NCBI GenBank assembly: GCA_903813345.2
Contig: CAIIXF020000006.1
Span: 30,112,024 to 30,176,023, forward strand
From: Owenia fusiformis
Taxonomy: Eukaryota; Annelida; Polychaeta; Sabellida; Oweniidae
Length of the DNA stretch: 64,000 bases
Direction of reading: 5' to 3'
The translations under genes and the position numbers were made by a program. This document shows positions 39,301 through 49,440 of the stretch, piece by piece; the first letter of the stretch is position 1, and the number at the start of each line of letters is the position of its first letter. The notes under the pieces are model-generated. The model saw only the letters and a program-made list of their open reading frames with translations, did not search any database and was not told where the DNA came from.

Positions 39301-42300
39301 TTGTTATTTCTAGATGCCAACATGGAGCTAGTGAGTGACCTAGACTGTGTTGGGTTACTGATTGCTGGTATTGAGGCACATATACTGGATCTTTATAAAT
39401 GTTCTATATTTGTTATTCTAGATGACAACATGGAGCTAGTGAGTGACCTAGACTGTGTTGGGTTACTGATTGCTGGTATTGAGGCACATATACTGGATAT
39501 TTATAAATGTTGTATATTTGTTATTTCTAGATGACAACATGGAGCTAGTGAGTGACCTAGACTGTGTTGGGTTACTGATTGCTGGTATTGAGGCACATAT
39601 ACTGGATATTTATAAATGTTGTATATTTGTTATTTCTAGATGACAACATGGAGCTAGTGAGTGACCTAGACTGTGTTGGGTTACTGATTGCTGGTATTGA
39701 GGCACATATACTGGATCTTTATAAATGTTCTATATTTGTTATTCTAGATGACAACATGGAGCTAGTGAGTGACCTAGACTGTGTTGGGTTACTGATTGCT
39801 GGTATTGAGGCACATATACTGGATATTTATAAATGTTCTATATTTGTTATTTCTAGATGACAACATGGAGCTAGTGAGTGACCTAGACTGTGTTGGGTTA
39901 CTGATTGCTGGTATTGAGGCACATATAGGGGATATTTATAAATGTTCTATATTTGTTATTTCTAGATGACAACATGGAGCTAGTGAGTGACCTAGACTGT
40001 GTTGGGTTACTGATTGCTGGTATTGAGGCACATATACTGGATATTTATAAATGTTCTATACATGTATTTGTTATTCTAGATGACAACATTGAACTAGTGA
40101 GTGACCTAGACTGTGTTGGGTTACTGATTGCTGGTATTGAGGCACATATACTGGATATTTATAAATGTTCTATATTTGTTATTTCTAGATGACAACATGG
40201 AGCTAGTGAGTGACCTAGACTGTGTTGGTTACTGATTGCTGGTATTGAGGCACATATACTGGATATTTATAAATGTTCTATATTTGTTATTCTAGATGAC
40301 AACATGGAGCTAGTGAGTGACCTAGACTGTGTTGGGTTACTGATTGCTGGTATTGAGGCACATATAGGGGATATTTAAAAATGTTCTATATTTGTTATTC
40401 TAGATGACAACATGGACCTAGTGAGTGACCTAGACTGTGTTGGGTTACTGATTGCTGGTATTGAGGCACATATAGGGGATATTTATAAATGTTCTATATT
40501 TGTTATTCTAGATGACAACATGGAGCTAGTGAGTGACCTAGACTGTGTTGGGTTACTGATTGCTGGTATTGAGGCACATATAGGGGATATTTATAAATGT
40601 TCTATATTTGTTATTCTAGATGACAACATGGAGCTAGTGAGTGACCTAGACTGTGTTGGGTTACTGATTGCTGGTATTGAGGCACATATAGGGGATATTT
40701 ATAAATGTTCTATATTTGTTATTCTAGATGACAACATGGAGCTAGTGAGTGACCTAGACTGTGTTGGGTTACTGATTGCTGGTATTGAGGCACATATAGG
40801 GGATGCAAAGGTTGTCAAGAATGCATGTATGGCACTAGCTAGTCTCGTAGAACCTGATGGTATGTACTAAGTATACAGTAATATGTTTTAAGGAAAACTG
40901 AAATTTAATGAGATCTGCATTTCTTTTGATTTATTGTATTATATCATCATTTTAAAACAATGATTTTCAAAATAGTGTTTTATACATTATTAATTTCAAA
41001 GAAGTTGTATTTTTCTGTAAACATGTAAAACTTCAAATTCTGATTTCTGATTGTAATTAGTGGTGTATGTGACATACATGTAGATTTAGCTAGAGTCAAA
41101 TTAGACTGGACATTGCCCCAATAGTTAATAACAAGATGCTCCAATTTTCAATGATTTTCATCACAACATTATAATTTCAGAGGAGAGTGCGTTCAAAGTG
41201 CTCAGCAACAATGAAGTGTCAGGAATTCCAATTGTTATGAAGGCATACGAGTCTCACAAAGATAACGCAGAAGTTGTAGAAAATATTTGTACATTATTTA
41301 TGGAACTTGTAGAATATGGTAAGTACTGCTTCAATGTGTAATATATAATCTACAGTAAAACCTGTGTATATTGAACATTTTTTGCCAAGGAAAACCTGTT
41401 CAATGTTGGTAGGTGTTCACTACAGAGGGTGATTCTTTATACAGAAGTCAATAGAGTATGTGTGGAGGAAGGATGTCCACTGGTTTACTAGAGAGAGGTG
41501 TTCACTAAGACAGGTTTTACTGTATTAATCCTTATTTGGTCTCATAAGAATTTGTTATTGATGTAAACTATAACAGACTAAAGCAATTTATATTAGGACA
41601 TTATTGTATTTGTTTCTATAGAAAAATGTGTTTTCATATTGCACATAATTTACTCATAGAAAGCATAAAGACAGATGAGGTATACAAACATTTTATTGTT
41701 TATTTTACCAGATGATATATGTAAAGATTTGATATCTTACAATGTACCAAAGATGCTGAAAGAAATTCGTAAAATGTTTATAAAAAATGAGGTGAGAAGA
41801 CGTGGTTATGGTGGCTTTATTTAAGTATTTAAAGTAGTTATATGCTATAAAACGCATTTATTCATTCTCTGAAAACAAAGAGGATGAACGTGTTTTATTT
41901 TACACATTTTGGCGTTATGTTGTTTTTTGATGTTTTTATGAAAGATGCATGGGGTAGATTACAGTTCTTCTACTTAATTCGGTGCTACTTATTTTGGCGG
42001 ATTCGCTGTTTTGAAAATTTGGCAACTGCTTAATTTGGCGAACTTGCAATATTGCAATGTATATACAACGATTGAATTATGAAATATTTAATTTGGTGGA
42101 CTTCAACAATTTAGAAGTACAGTATATGTACGAAGGTGAAATGAAAACATGAAAAGCAACATACATATCCAAAAAGTGCTTTTTATATTGCTTATACCAT
42201 CATAATGCTTTTGGAAATACTGAAATGAATGATAGGATTGCATTTACGGAAATGATAAATGCAATTGCACCATTTCTTTCACATGTATGGCTGCCTTAAA

Positions 42301-44913
42301 TTGATCTACAAATACTCGTATAAAGATTGTGATTGAGAAAATTCAGTTGTCTTTAATAGACTTTGCAAAATGTTTTGAATTATGACTAATGGAATTTTGG
42401 AATGATTATTCACAATATTTTGCAAGTATAAGACTTAATCCAAAAGTGCCATGCTGATTATACCGCCCCCCCCCCCGTCCTGCATTCAGTGCATTCATTC
42501 ATACTGTGCCATATTTTCTGTTTGTATTGACCCATTATTTAAATATACAGGGTGTCAAAAAACAACGGCACCCCCCTCTACAGCAAAATGTACTTAATGT
42601 TACATAGTGTGTCATATCCCATTTTAAAGACAATTTAATTCTGGAGTTACTTGAGAAATTTCAGCTTTGTATGATATGATTTTACAGATTTACAGCCTGT
42701 GTTAGTAGGTGGTACGGCCACCACTTGCTGCTTGAAAAGCAGCTAATCTGGATGAATATGATTTCAATGAAGATTCGAAAAAAGGTTCAGCATTGCGTAA
42801 TCGTTTAAGCATTTTCCGCATATTCTTCAGAAATACATCCTTACTGTGTCCATTTTCAAAAGGCCCCCTATCCATCAGTTCTCCTACCCTGTCTTTCACA
42901 ACTGAACACATACGCTCAGGGTAGTTGAGATCTGGGCTATTCCCTACATATTCATCATTTCCAAGATTTGATCTTAAACCAGTAAAAAAGTAGCAAACAA
43001 AGTACTGAAGTAGCAAACTTCGAAACAATGTAGCTTTTTTAATTAAAAGTTTTATTAAATGAAATTTGATGAGTAACTCCAGAATTAAATTATCTTTCAA
43101 ATGAGATATGACACGCCATGTAACATTGAGGAATTTTTGCTATGGAGGGGGGTGCCGTTGTTTTTTGACACCCTGTATGTATGTCTATCCAATGTCCTTG
43201 CGCTATGTCTTTACCATGCCTAGTATCCCAACTTGTCAGCTTATCAGCCAAATCCACCTCTATTTCTTTGCTTATGCATGTAGCTTGCTTGTTTTTGGCC
43301 TTTTAGAGGATATAGCCGATGACATGGCACATCTAGGTGTTGGGAGTGATCTTCTCTCAGATGTACATAAACGATATAAAGATAATAGGGTAAGACTGGG
43401 ATAGGATTCATTCCCATGGATTATCATACATCTGTGTTGTGTTTGAGCTTTTACTTGCACTATAGTAGTTGTATATAACCTTAACCTTTTTGGCCAGACC
43501 AAATGTATGTGGTCTTACTAACCACTATAGTATTTAAAATGCATAGGAACATACATTTGTGGACTACATCATCCACATTCTACTTTATATGTTGTATAGA
43601 GCACCTTGTTTTTATAAACATAATCCTAACAAAGTATGTTATAATGACATTTTACTAATAGCAGAGAAGATGAGCTCAACCACAGGAAAACTCATCAAGT
43701 GTTGTAAAACAAAAACTCAGGGCTCATCCTAAAATTACATTTTTTTGAAAAACTGACCTTAGAGCATTTATGATTAGGTTCCCTTTGGCTTTGATCACTT
43801 GTCCTTTTAAATGCAAATCAGGCTGTTTTATATGTTAATATGGCTGCAATGGAAATCATTGAGCACATCCAGACAGAATTGGAGAATGAGAGTTAATTCC
43901 AAAGTCTGTTGTGATTGGACCCATCAGGGTTAAGGTTGTTTACTTCCTTCCTAATCCTAGCTAACATCTCTGCTTTAAATGTCATCAGTGTTTCAAATCA
44001 CATAGTTTACAGTAAAACCTGTCTAAGTGGAACACTTTTGGTTCCTCTCAAAAGTGTTCCACTTGTAAAGGATCATTTAACATTAAGTCAATTGGTCTTG
44101 GGACTGAAAAGTGTTCCACTTACAGTGGTGTTCCACTTCGAGATGTGTTCCACTTTACAGGTTTCACTGTACCTCAGAAAGTACTGAATGGACAGCATGT
44201 AATCTGTTATTTCATGTGTTGTTTTTAACTAGGCCACACTAAAACATAAATATTTTACTATGTTTAACACTTGTGCATGTATGTTCTTATAAAATCATTT
44301 AAAAAATTAGTAAATGTTTTATCCATTTTTTGTAATAAATAGTATAGTCTATATTTTCTTTTTTGATTCATGTATAGAATTACAAAGATAAGAAAACAAT
44401 GTAGTACATGTACTTCCAAATAATTTAAATAGTCCTCATTCATGTTATTTGACATAGATTAAATGCATTTTTAATGTAACATGTTCATGAATGATGGCTT
44501 TCAGAGTGTTTCCAAATACAAACTGGGGTAACTGTTATGAAAATAAATCAAGTGATAATGACTCTCAGGGGTTTTCAAAATTAGAGCACATTATTTCAGT
44601 GACCAAGGCAATAGGGAGAAATATATTAATTATTAAAGCAAAATCTAATAGAAAATCTAAATGTTATGAAAACTCTGAGACCAACATACATCAAACCCTT
44701 GAGTTAATGTTAGTCTTAGGTAAACTACAGTATAACTAAAATCATCATAACAGTTACCCCACTGGCCACTGTGTACAGTTGTTTAATAGCATGTTGGGAT
44801 ACTTTCAGGATGTCATGGCACCTTGTGAAGCTGCCCTCACAAAGTTAGGAGGCGGCAAAGCTAGCAACAGACCGACATCTGCTAGAAATCGGCCAAAAAG
44901 TGTTGCAAAATAA
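24375..44913 (+). CDS. STKLD1: Serine/threonine kinase-like domain protein with ARM repeats (STKLD1 orthologue)
   Basis: Seventeen exons join in phase to 684 aa, close to my recollection of the vertebrate length (about 680): 24375-24398, 24514-24606, 25278-25322, 31113-31187, 31392-31567, 31766-31878, 32233-32503, 32683-32780, 33220-33456, 35819-35947, 36655-36783, 37073-37201, 40728-40859, 41181-41318, 41712-41791, 43309-43389 and 44809-44913. The kinase domain shows the glycine loop GKGAQG (14-19), Lys38 in FVLKK, HRDLKPSN (137-144), DFG (157-159) and MAPE (181-184), so every catalytic element is present. Exons 10, 11 and 12 are each exactly 129 nt (43 aa), one ARM-like repeat per exon; exon 13 is 132 nt. 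The C-terminal part (AFKVLS...AEVVEN...LKEI) matches STKLD1 rather than NEK kinases. The exon-13 acceptor lies in a 30-copy minisatellite. The second AGAG was chosen as the acceptor of exon 16 to keep frame. The cellular role of the family is poorly known. Confidence 0.93.
24826..24975. repeat. Dispersed repeat starting AAGGGTTATGTACTG
   Basis: This is the inverted relative of the repeats ending CAGTACATAACCCTT at 10452 and 18543. It lies in STKLD1 intron 2. Internally it has TTTATCCCATAAGAAAT-like and GGTTTTATGGGAGATG blocks that could pair imperfectly. Confidence 0.6.
25975..26290 (-). repeat. Interspersed repeat, copy A (inverted relative at 53800)
   Basis: On the minus strand this encodes [16 protein letters not shown]. 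The plus strand of 53785-54090 encodes [16 protein letters not shown] in an otherwise diverged background. Non-coding flanks also match (CTGGATC, ATATTTCCCAAAAATG-like, ATTCTCGCGC/ATTCTCACAC). It is a transposon-like family of unknown class, here in STKLD1 intron 3, directly before the 54-bp array. Confidence 0.65.
26270..26600. repeat. 54-bp minisatellite, 6 copies
   Basis: The unit contains AGATCCGCTAGTGCAACCTC and CTTTTGGTGAACATTTCAGG. Because 54 is a multiple of three, both strands stay open (PPFGEHFRGSHPLDPLVQ on plus, SPKGGCTSGSRGCDPLKC on minus). Neither is likely to be a protein. The units differ by single bases only, so the array is young. It starts at the edge of the interspersed repeat at 25975-26290. 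Confidence 0.9.
26600..28789. other. STKLD1 intron 3, middle part
   Basis: Mostly AT-rich intron without clear structure. It has a C-rich run at about 28269 and several G/C-poor stretches. No exon with splice support was found between 25323 and 31112. Confidence 0.4.
28790..29383 (-). mobile_element. Tc1/mariner-type element with transposase C-terminus relic
   Basis: The ends CAGGGTGGTCAAAAT and ATTTTGACCACCCTG are flanked by TA (28788-28789 and 29384-29385). The arms are over 150 bp and include ATATCTTTGTCATTTTAGG and its complement. On the minus strand near 29151-28930, a peptide reads FYLWGYDKDIVHQ, then a helical stretch (DLIREIIRVILAIPAEE) and GVHVV. This matches the DFFLWGYLK...GGH tail of DDE transposases of this superfamily. 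The catalytic core is deleted, so the element is non-autonomous. Confidence 0.85.
30355..30450. repeat. Microsatellite (GGACT)n / (CACTA)n
   Basis: About four GACTG units are followed by about ten CACTA units. It lies in STKLD1 intron 3. Confidence 0.95.
30470..30750. repeat. ~57-bp degenerate tandem repeat, ~5 copies
   Basis: The unit is approximately AAAATATTTCAAATCAAAATG followed by CTGGTAATAAGACATATGTTAAGGTT. One copy is disrupted around 30655. It is intronic, with no evident function. Confidence 0.8.
30911..30958 (-). mobile_element. Fragment related to the 378-bp insertion at 11895
   Basis: Read on the minus strand it starts TGTACCCTGCTTGCAGAGTC and continues with ACTACCCTCTGCCTAGTAT. 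It parallels 11893-11942 over about 50 bases with few changes. The similarity then ends, so this is a truncated or diverged copy. Confidence 0.7.
33074..33150 (+). pseudogene. Decayed tRNA-like sequence
   Basis: ATAACTCAGTGATAGAGC and GGATTTGATTCTC occupy the A- and B-box positions at tRNA spacing. It resembles the better copy at 2233-2305 but is more diverged. It lies in STKLD1 intron 8, 70 bases before exon 9, and is probably a SINE head. Confidence 0.5.
33654..35640. mobile_element. ~2-kb element with 75-bp terminal inverted repeats starting CACTG
   Basis: Near-perfect inverted termini begin CACTGTATGTACAGAGATCG and continue through GTGGGTGATCAAAGACTCGA to GATGCGCAAAAT. They lie at about 33654-33735 and, inverted, about 35567-35640. 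The bases ATAAT lie directly outside both ends. CACTG termini point to the CACTA/Mirage/Chapaev group. Inside, 34033-34269 contains two splice-like segments (SPSVSSKEDVIKKIMISQ|GTGAGT, then TTTCAG before a ...LIEHHEDEDEKDY stop) that may be a transposon-borne gene fragment. No transposase was recognised. The element lies in STKLD1 intron 9. Confidence 0.8.
37537..40800 (+). repeat. 108/109-bp minisatellite, ~30 copies, spanning the STKLD1 exon-13 acceptor
   Basis: Each unit holds about 36 bases of intron end (ATATTTGTTATTCTAG) and the first 72 or so bases of exon 13 (GATGACAACATGGAGCTAGT onward). Copies start at 37568, 37676, 37784 and so on to 40728, about 30 in all; only the last continues into unique exon sequence (GGGGATGCAAAGGTTG). 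Units of 108 bp keep frame; others have an extra T (TATTTCTAG) and shift it. A few have a CGTACA insertion, and about half read ACTGGATATTT where others read AGGGGATATTT. Frames along the array repeat ELVSDLDCVGLLIAGIEAHI. Confidence 0.97.
41353..41522. mobile_element. 170-bp MITE, CAGTAAAACCTG termini
   Basis: The ends CAGTAAAACCTGTGTATATT and CAGGTTTTACTG are inverted and flanked by TA. Inside are GTTCACTA / TGTTCAAT-type blocks. It lies in STKLD1 intron 14. The same terminal motif bounds 44010-44169. Confidence 0.8.
42548..43175 (-). mobile_element. Tc1/mariner-type element with in-frame transposase C-terminus
   Basis: The termini CAGGGTGTCAAAAAACAACG and its complement are flanked by TA (42546-42547 and 43176-43177). 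A minus-strand frame to 42702 contains NSPDLNYPERMCSVVKDRV, matching the SPDLNPIE motif that holds the third acidic residue of DD34D/E transposases. It continues with ELMDRGPFENGHSKD and ends AASGGRTTY. Only the C-terminal third remains. The element lies in STKLD1 intron 15. Confidence 0.88.
44010..44169. mobile_element. 160-bp MITE, CAGTAAAACCTG termini
   Basis: The ends CAGTAAAACCTGTCTAAGTG and CAGGTTTCACTG are inverted and flanked by TA (44008-44009 and 44170-44171). Internally AAGTGTTCCACTT occurs several times in both orientations. It lies in STKLD1 intron 16. Confidence 0.8.
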
Positions 44914-45430
44914 GAAATAATAGTCAAAAGCATTATTGGAAGGAAGATGGAAATAATTAATGATAAATTACAATGAAATTCTCAAAGAAACAAAAAGGGT
45001 TTAACTGTTGAATTACAAAAATTCAGATCAGATTGTTGGTGGAAGGAAATTATGAATCACTTGAGAGAAAAATATCACGGTGTGTGTGTTTAAATGGAAA
45101 AAAACAGGCTAAACAATGGAATTACATACATGCTTGTAGTCAGGACTTTAAATTATACAGAATTGCTTCAAAAGGTCACTGATAACCACAATGGCCATTT
45201 TCATCATTCGGTGTAAACATTAGGATTTCAATGTTTAGTGATGGGATAGGCCTGTTTGAGAAAAGTATATACCCCTTATCAGATTAAAGATGAAAATATG
45301 GTATCTTAAACTCAACAAAATTATTCTGAGCAGTGGTCATGTGTTTGTGCATATGAAGTCCAGTAATCATGTACAGTGGACATATCTCTTTTCTTTTGAT
45401 TATTCCGTGCATATTTATTGAAATACTGAA

Positions 45431-45530
45431 GGTGCCAATAAAAGCAAATAAGACCAATCCAATAAAAGCAAATAAGACCAATCCAATAAAAGCAAATAAG
45501 ACCAATCCAATAAAAGCATATAAGACCAAT
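45431..45530 (+). terminator. 24-bp tandem repeat carrying AATAAA, STKLD1 3' flank
   Basis: Four 24-bp units (CAATAAAAGCAAATAAGACC plus four bases) place AATAAA at 45437, 45461, 45485 and 45509. The array lies 520-600 bases beyond the STKLD1 stop codon, a plausible 3' untranslated length. Another AATAAA followed by a GT-rich stretch is at about 46195. Which site is used cannot be told from sequence. Confidence 0.6.
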
Positions 45531-45539
45531 TCAATTCCA

Positions 45540-47985
45540 CCTATTGGATATTAGTCACGCTAACCGTGTCCAGGCAGAAACAGGATATAGGTATACATAA
45601 TTTCAAAAAGATTCTTTCAATTTTATTTATAACTATTTCTGCCTGCAAAATCTAGCCAATATGGACCCTCGTTTCTTTGGTTGACCAAACAAATTCAGCA
45701 TTTATCGGAAATGTCTATTTTGCTGAATTTTTGAACTGAGCATAAATCTGTCATAATAGAATTGTCAAATAACTATTGCTTAAATTGATCTTGCCAGGTT
45801 CAATCAGATAATTGATCCAGTTCGAGTCCGTCCACATGTTTTACAATATATTTATATAAAACCATCTTATGCATGTTTTGTAACATAAGTATATGTTTGT
45901 ATGATCCGAATGCAGGCAGGCATATTTAGTGTCATACTGCATTCATTTAATACAGATTTTGTATTGTCTCTCTGTTAATTTTACAAATCGATGATATCTT
46001 ATTTACTAATACTTTATTCCATATATTTTAAAAAGTTTACAAGTCCGTCCAATGTTATTATAATGATATTTAGATACATGTATGGCTGTGTCGATTCAGG
46101 GTGAAACATTATTTTATGAATTTTTAATAATGATACAAACAATTTATTAAAGATTATTATTCTTTAAATGTATATAAATTATATATAATTTGTAAATAAA
46201 ACAATGCAATATGAAATACGAGTAGTGCTGTTTATTTATTTATTCAATGCTTGGACTTGGATCAATATATAATCCATACTCAAATCCAGAGATTTGAAGG
46301 ACTTATACTAACATATTAAAGAAACATTATCCATATGTATTACATTTCTTTTTATTCTTCCAGATAACATAATAGACAATAATATTAGTTAAGGACACAC
46401 TTAAAAAGTGTATTATGACAATTTGAAGTCCAAATCTTTTGCACTCCTGGTAATGGCCAGTATATGCATATTTTTGTAAATTTGCAAAATAAATACAAAA
46501 ATATTAAATAAAACCTGAAGTGCATTACAATTTTTAGAAACTGCAAAATCAGTGAATTTATTAATACTTTTTATTTATACTTTTTTTTGAATTCCTTGGA
46601 GTACATTATTACACTGCATTTAATCTATGCTACATAGCTGAATTGATTAACAATTGCACTTGATGATACCCATCAAAGAAAAGACATAACTATCTAAAAT
46701 ATCAATCTGTATATAAATAATCATTTAAAAACATAGTAATACTGTAATAAATGATGTCCTCTCTTTCCATAGTTCATTGAAGACTGCATTTCCTCCAAAG
46801 TCTGTCATAAACAAGAGGGAGGGGGTGGTCTAGTAGTGGCACATGTGTATAATTTAGTGCAAAACTTTTGATACTATCAAAAGTCCATCTTAATCAATAA
46901 CAAGCTCAGTAGGTCTAAACTCAAAATTCTTACAACTTAAATTAGTAGTTTTAAGTAACAAGTGACAAGCATTTTCTACGACTAATATTTATCAATGAAA
47001 CATATTTTCATGTGGCAATATCCATATCTGTGCCATATATATTCAATTCAATATTCAACCATAGAAACTTGAATACTATTAAACCTATCAAAGGTCACCC
47101 ATTAAACCATCGTTTTACACAAGTAACACTATTTACAATCTAATGTACATTTCACTCTATATACACATTGTACTTAAAATTAACATTATATACACTCTAA
47201 TATATTACTATTAAGTAACAATATGTACATTCTAAATATACAAATTCAGAATTATACTTTTAGCTGTTTTGTAAAGGGATACATAATACATACATGTAAG
47301 AATCAAGAAGGTGACCATACTATAAATGTGGGACCAATATAAACAGGCGTGTCTATGCAGCTGTAAAATACTTTTTAAATGTGAAATTGTTGATAAATAA
47401 TAATAATACAGATCAATAAGTAAAGCTAATTTTGCTCCATAACTTTTATTTTGCAAAATGTATAGCCCACATTTGCACAGGGTTAGCATAACACATTCCA
47501 CTAATCACCCTATCCTAAAATATGGCTATTAGATATGTTGATATTTGGCACTGTAGTAGTTGGTGTGTATTATGCTACTGCTCCTTTGCAAGTTAGAGCT
47601 GTGTATGTTACAAAATAAAAGTTAGCCTTACTTATTGAACAACCTGTACTGTGCATAATGTTGAGGTTTGAAATTTGGATAAATAAATACCCTTTAATAG
47701 CTTGAACCCTCGAAGAAACAATAACTTTTAATTGCTTTGAATTTTTGAAAAAAATACACCCTTCAAAAGTTTGAATATTCTGACTTGGTAATATAATGTA
47801 AATAAACAATAAGACATTTTTATAATTTTATATACGATATTAGATCAGGGGAGACTTACCCCAGAGTTCAAAGATGACATGCGCTTATAATGTAAACCTG
47901 TATTGAGATGACCTACACCTCTGATTGGTCCAAATCGATAAACAAAAATGGCGGATTCAAATATTATGTTGATTCCTGGCGTATT
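45540..47985. other. Intergenic stretch between STKLD1 and PLCL
   Basis: Very AT-rich. A minus-strand CCAATCAG with CCGCCATTTT nearby (47925-47960), and a donor-like GGG|GTAAGT at about 47860, could mark an unannotated minus-strand transcript start. No coding continuation was found. Otherwise nothing is recognised. Confidence 0.35.
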
Positions 47986-47986
47986 A

Positions 47987-48500
47987 TAGGAATATCCTAT
48001 GGTTTTGAAAAAATATCATTTATATCCATGAATGGATATTGATATCTTCATGAGTGAGCGCAGCGAATGAGTGAAGATATTTGTATCCATGAGTGGATAT
48101 AATTGATATTTTTGAAAAACCATAGGATTGTCCGTTTATCCCATGGAAAATCATCATCAGCGAAAAAAGTTGAAAAATATAATTTGAGAAAAATTTTGAA
48201 AAAATGAAAAAAAATTGAAAAAAATGTGAAAAAATGTTGAAATTATTTTTGAAATTTTGAATTTTTTTGAAATATTTTTGAAAATAATTAAAAAATGTAA
48301 AAAAAATTTGAAAAATTCGAAACCATCGAATATCACTTTTCAAACCATCGAATATCACTTTCTAAGACGTGATATTCGATACTTTAAAAGTGATATTCGA
48401 TGGTTTGTGAATTTTTTGCTAAAATATGATATCTTGATCCACATTTCAAATATATCTTCATGTGATATTCGATCTATATCCTTGCAACCATGGGATAATA
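47987..48500. repeat. Cluster of palindromes around a GAAAAATTT-rich core
   Basis: Palindrome 1 (about 47995-48127) pairs CCTATGGTTTTGAAAAA...ATATCC with its complement around TGAGCGCAGCGAATGA. An A-rich core (48180-48320) of GAAAAATTT-like units follows. Palindrome 2 (about 48318-48406) is built from AAACCATCGAATATCACTTT in both orientations. The layout recalls the GAAAA-core repeat at 10125-10452. Confidence 0.75.
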
Positions 48501-48814
48501 ACCAATATCATAGCTTGGTTTTTTACATCAAGATAAAGAAAGATGTCAGGAGTATGCTAACTTCAATTAAAACATCACGATGACGCGTTATATTTGAAAA
48601 CTAACTGGTGAGAATTTGCACAAACGAAGGTGGTACGCAAGAGACGTAACATGTCAGTCATCGCTAAAGCTCTGAGGCTTTTCCCCTCTTATATTAGATA
48701 TTCAAAAAGAGGTAGCAAATCTATGTACACAAACATCAACTTAAAAATTTGGTCTGTCACATTTACAGAGCATACATGTAACCATGGTAACGAATTATTT
48801 CTGTTTCTCACATG

Positions 48815-49440
48815 TAGGGTCCTATGTATATAATACTTCATGTAAGGTCCATATTATTATCTTTATTTATGAAATATAGACCCTGTAGGGCTAGGCACAA
48901 ACGTTTTCTGTACCCCGAGCGACAGAAGGGAGTCAGGGGTTCGAAAGCTTTTGTGCCTAGCCCTAAGGGGTGTATTCGACGATATTACCCCTACTATGAG
49001 GTCTATATTACGATTTGAACTTGAAAACTCACCAAAATAATTCAGATATCCATTATGGTCCACCATTACCACGGCCCGCCGTTATGACATCACACATTAC
49101 TCGTATTACCAGGGTTATTGTTTGCGAATATACCCCGGGTGAAATGTTGACATTGTTCACAGTTTATAGAAGGCGTGAATACAGTCATGTTCGAACATAC
49201 AATACTTCATGTAGGGTCCTTTTTGTTATATAATACTTCATGTAAAGTCCTTATTATTATACAATACTTTATGTAGGGTCCTATTCATTGTACAATACAT
49301 AATGTAGAGTCCTATATACATGTATCATACATTACTTAATTTAAGGTCCTATTTATTATACAATACTTATGTTAGGTCCTATTTATTATACAATTAATGT
49401 AAGGTCCTATATATTATACAATACTTCATTTATCACAGGA
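48815..49440. repeat. ~45-bp tandem repeat interrupted by a hairpin-bearing insert
   Basis: Units read approximately TATACAATACTTCATGTAGG followed by GTCCTATTTATTA. One copy is at 48818-48850 and about five at 49195-49440. The ~340-bp interruption contains GGGCTAGGCACAAACG and its complement CTTTTGTGCCTAGCCC as a hairpin, and a CG-rich block near 49070. The insert may be a DNA element. A minus-strand segment (49063 down to 49033, VDHNGYLNYF, ending at G|GTGAGT) inside it could be an exon but is unsupported. Confidence 0.6.

Noticed and set aside
37537-40727. Treating the repeated ELVSDLDCVGLL frames as a tandem gene family or many exons
   Set aside because: Each copy lacks the second half of the exon and a donor site. 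They are copies of one exon start plus its acceptor, so only the last is called as an exon.
49033-49072. Possible minus-strand first exon MVMVDHNGYLNYFG|GTGAGT
   Set aside because: The donor is good and a CG-rich block lies upstream, but no downstream exon was found and it sits inside an inserted element; insufficient support.
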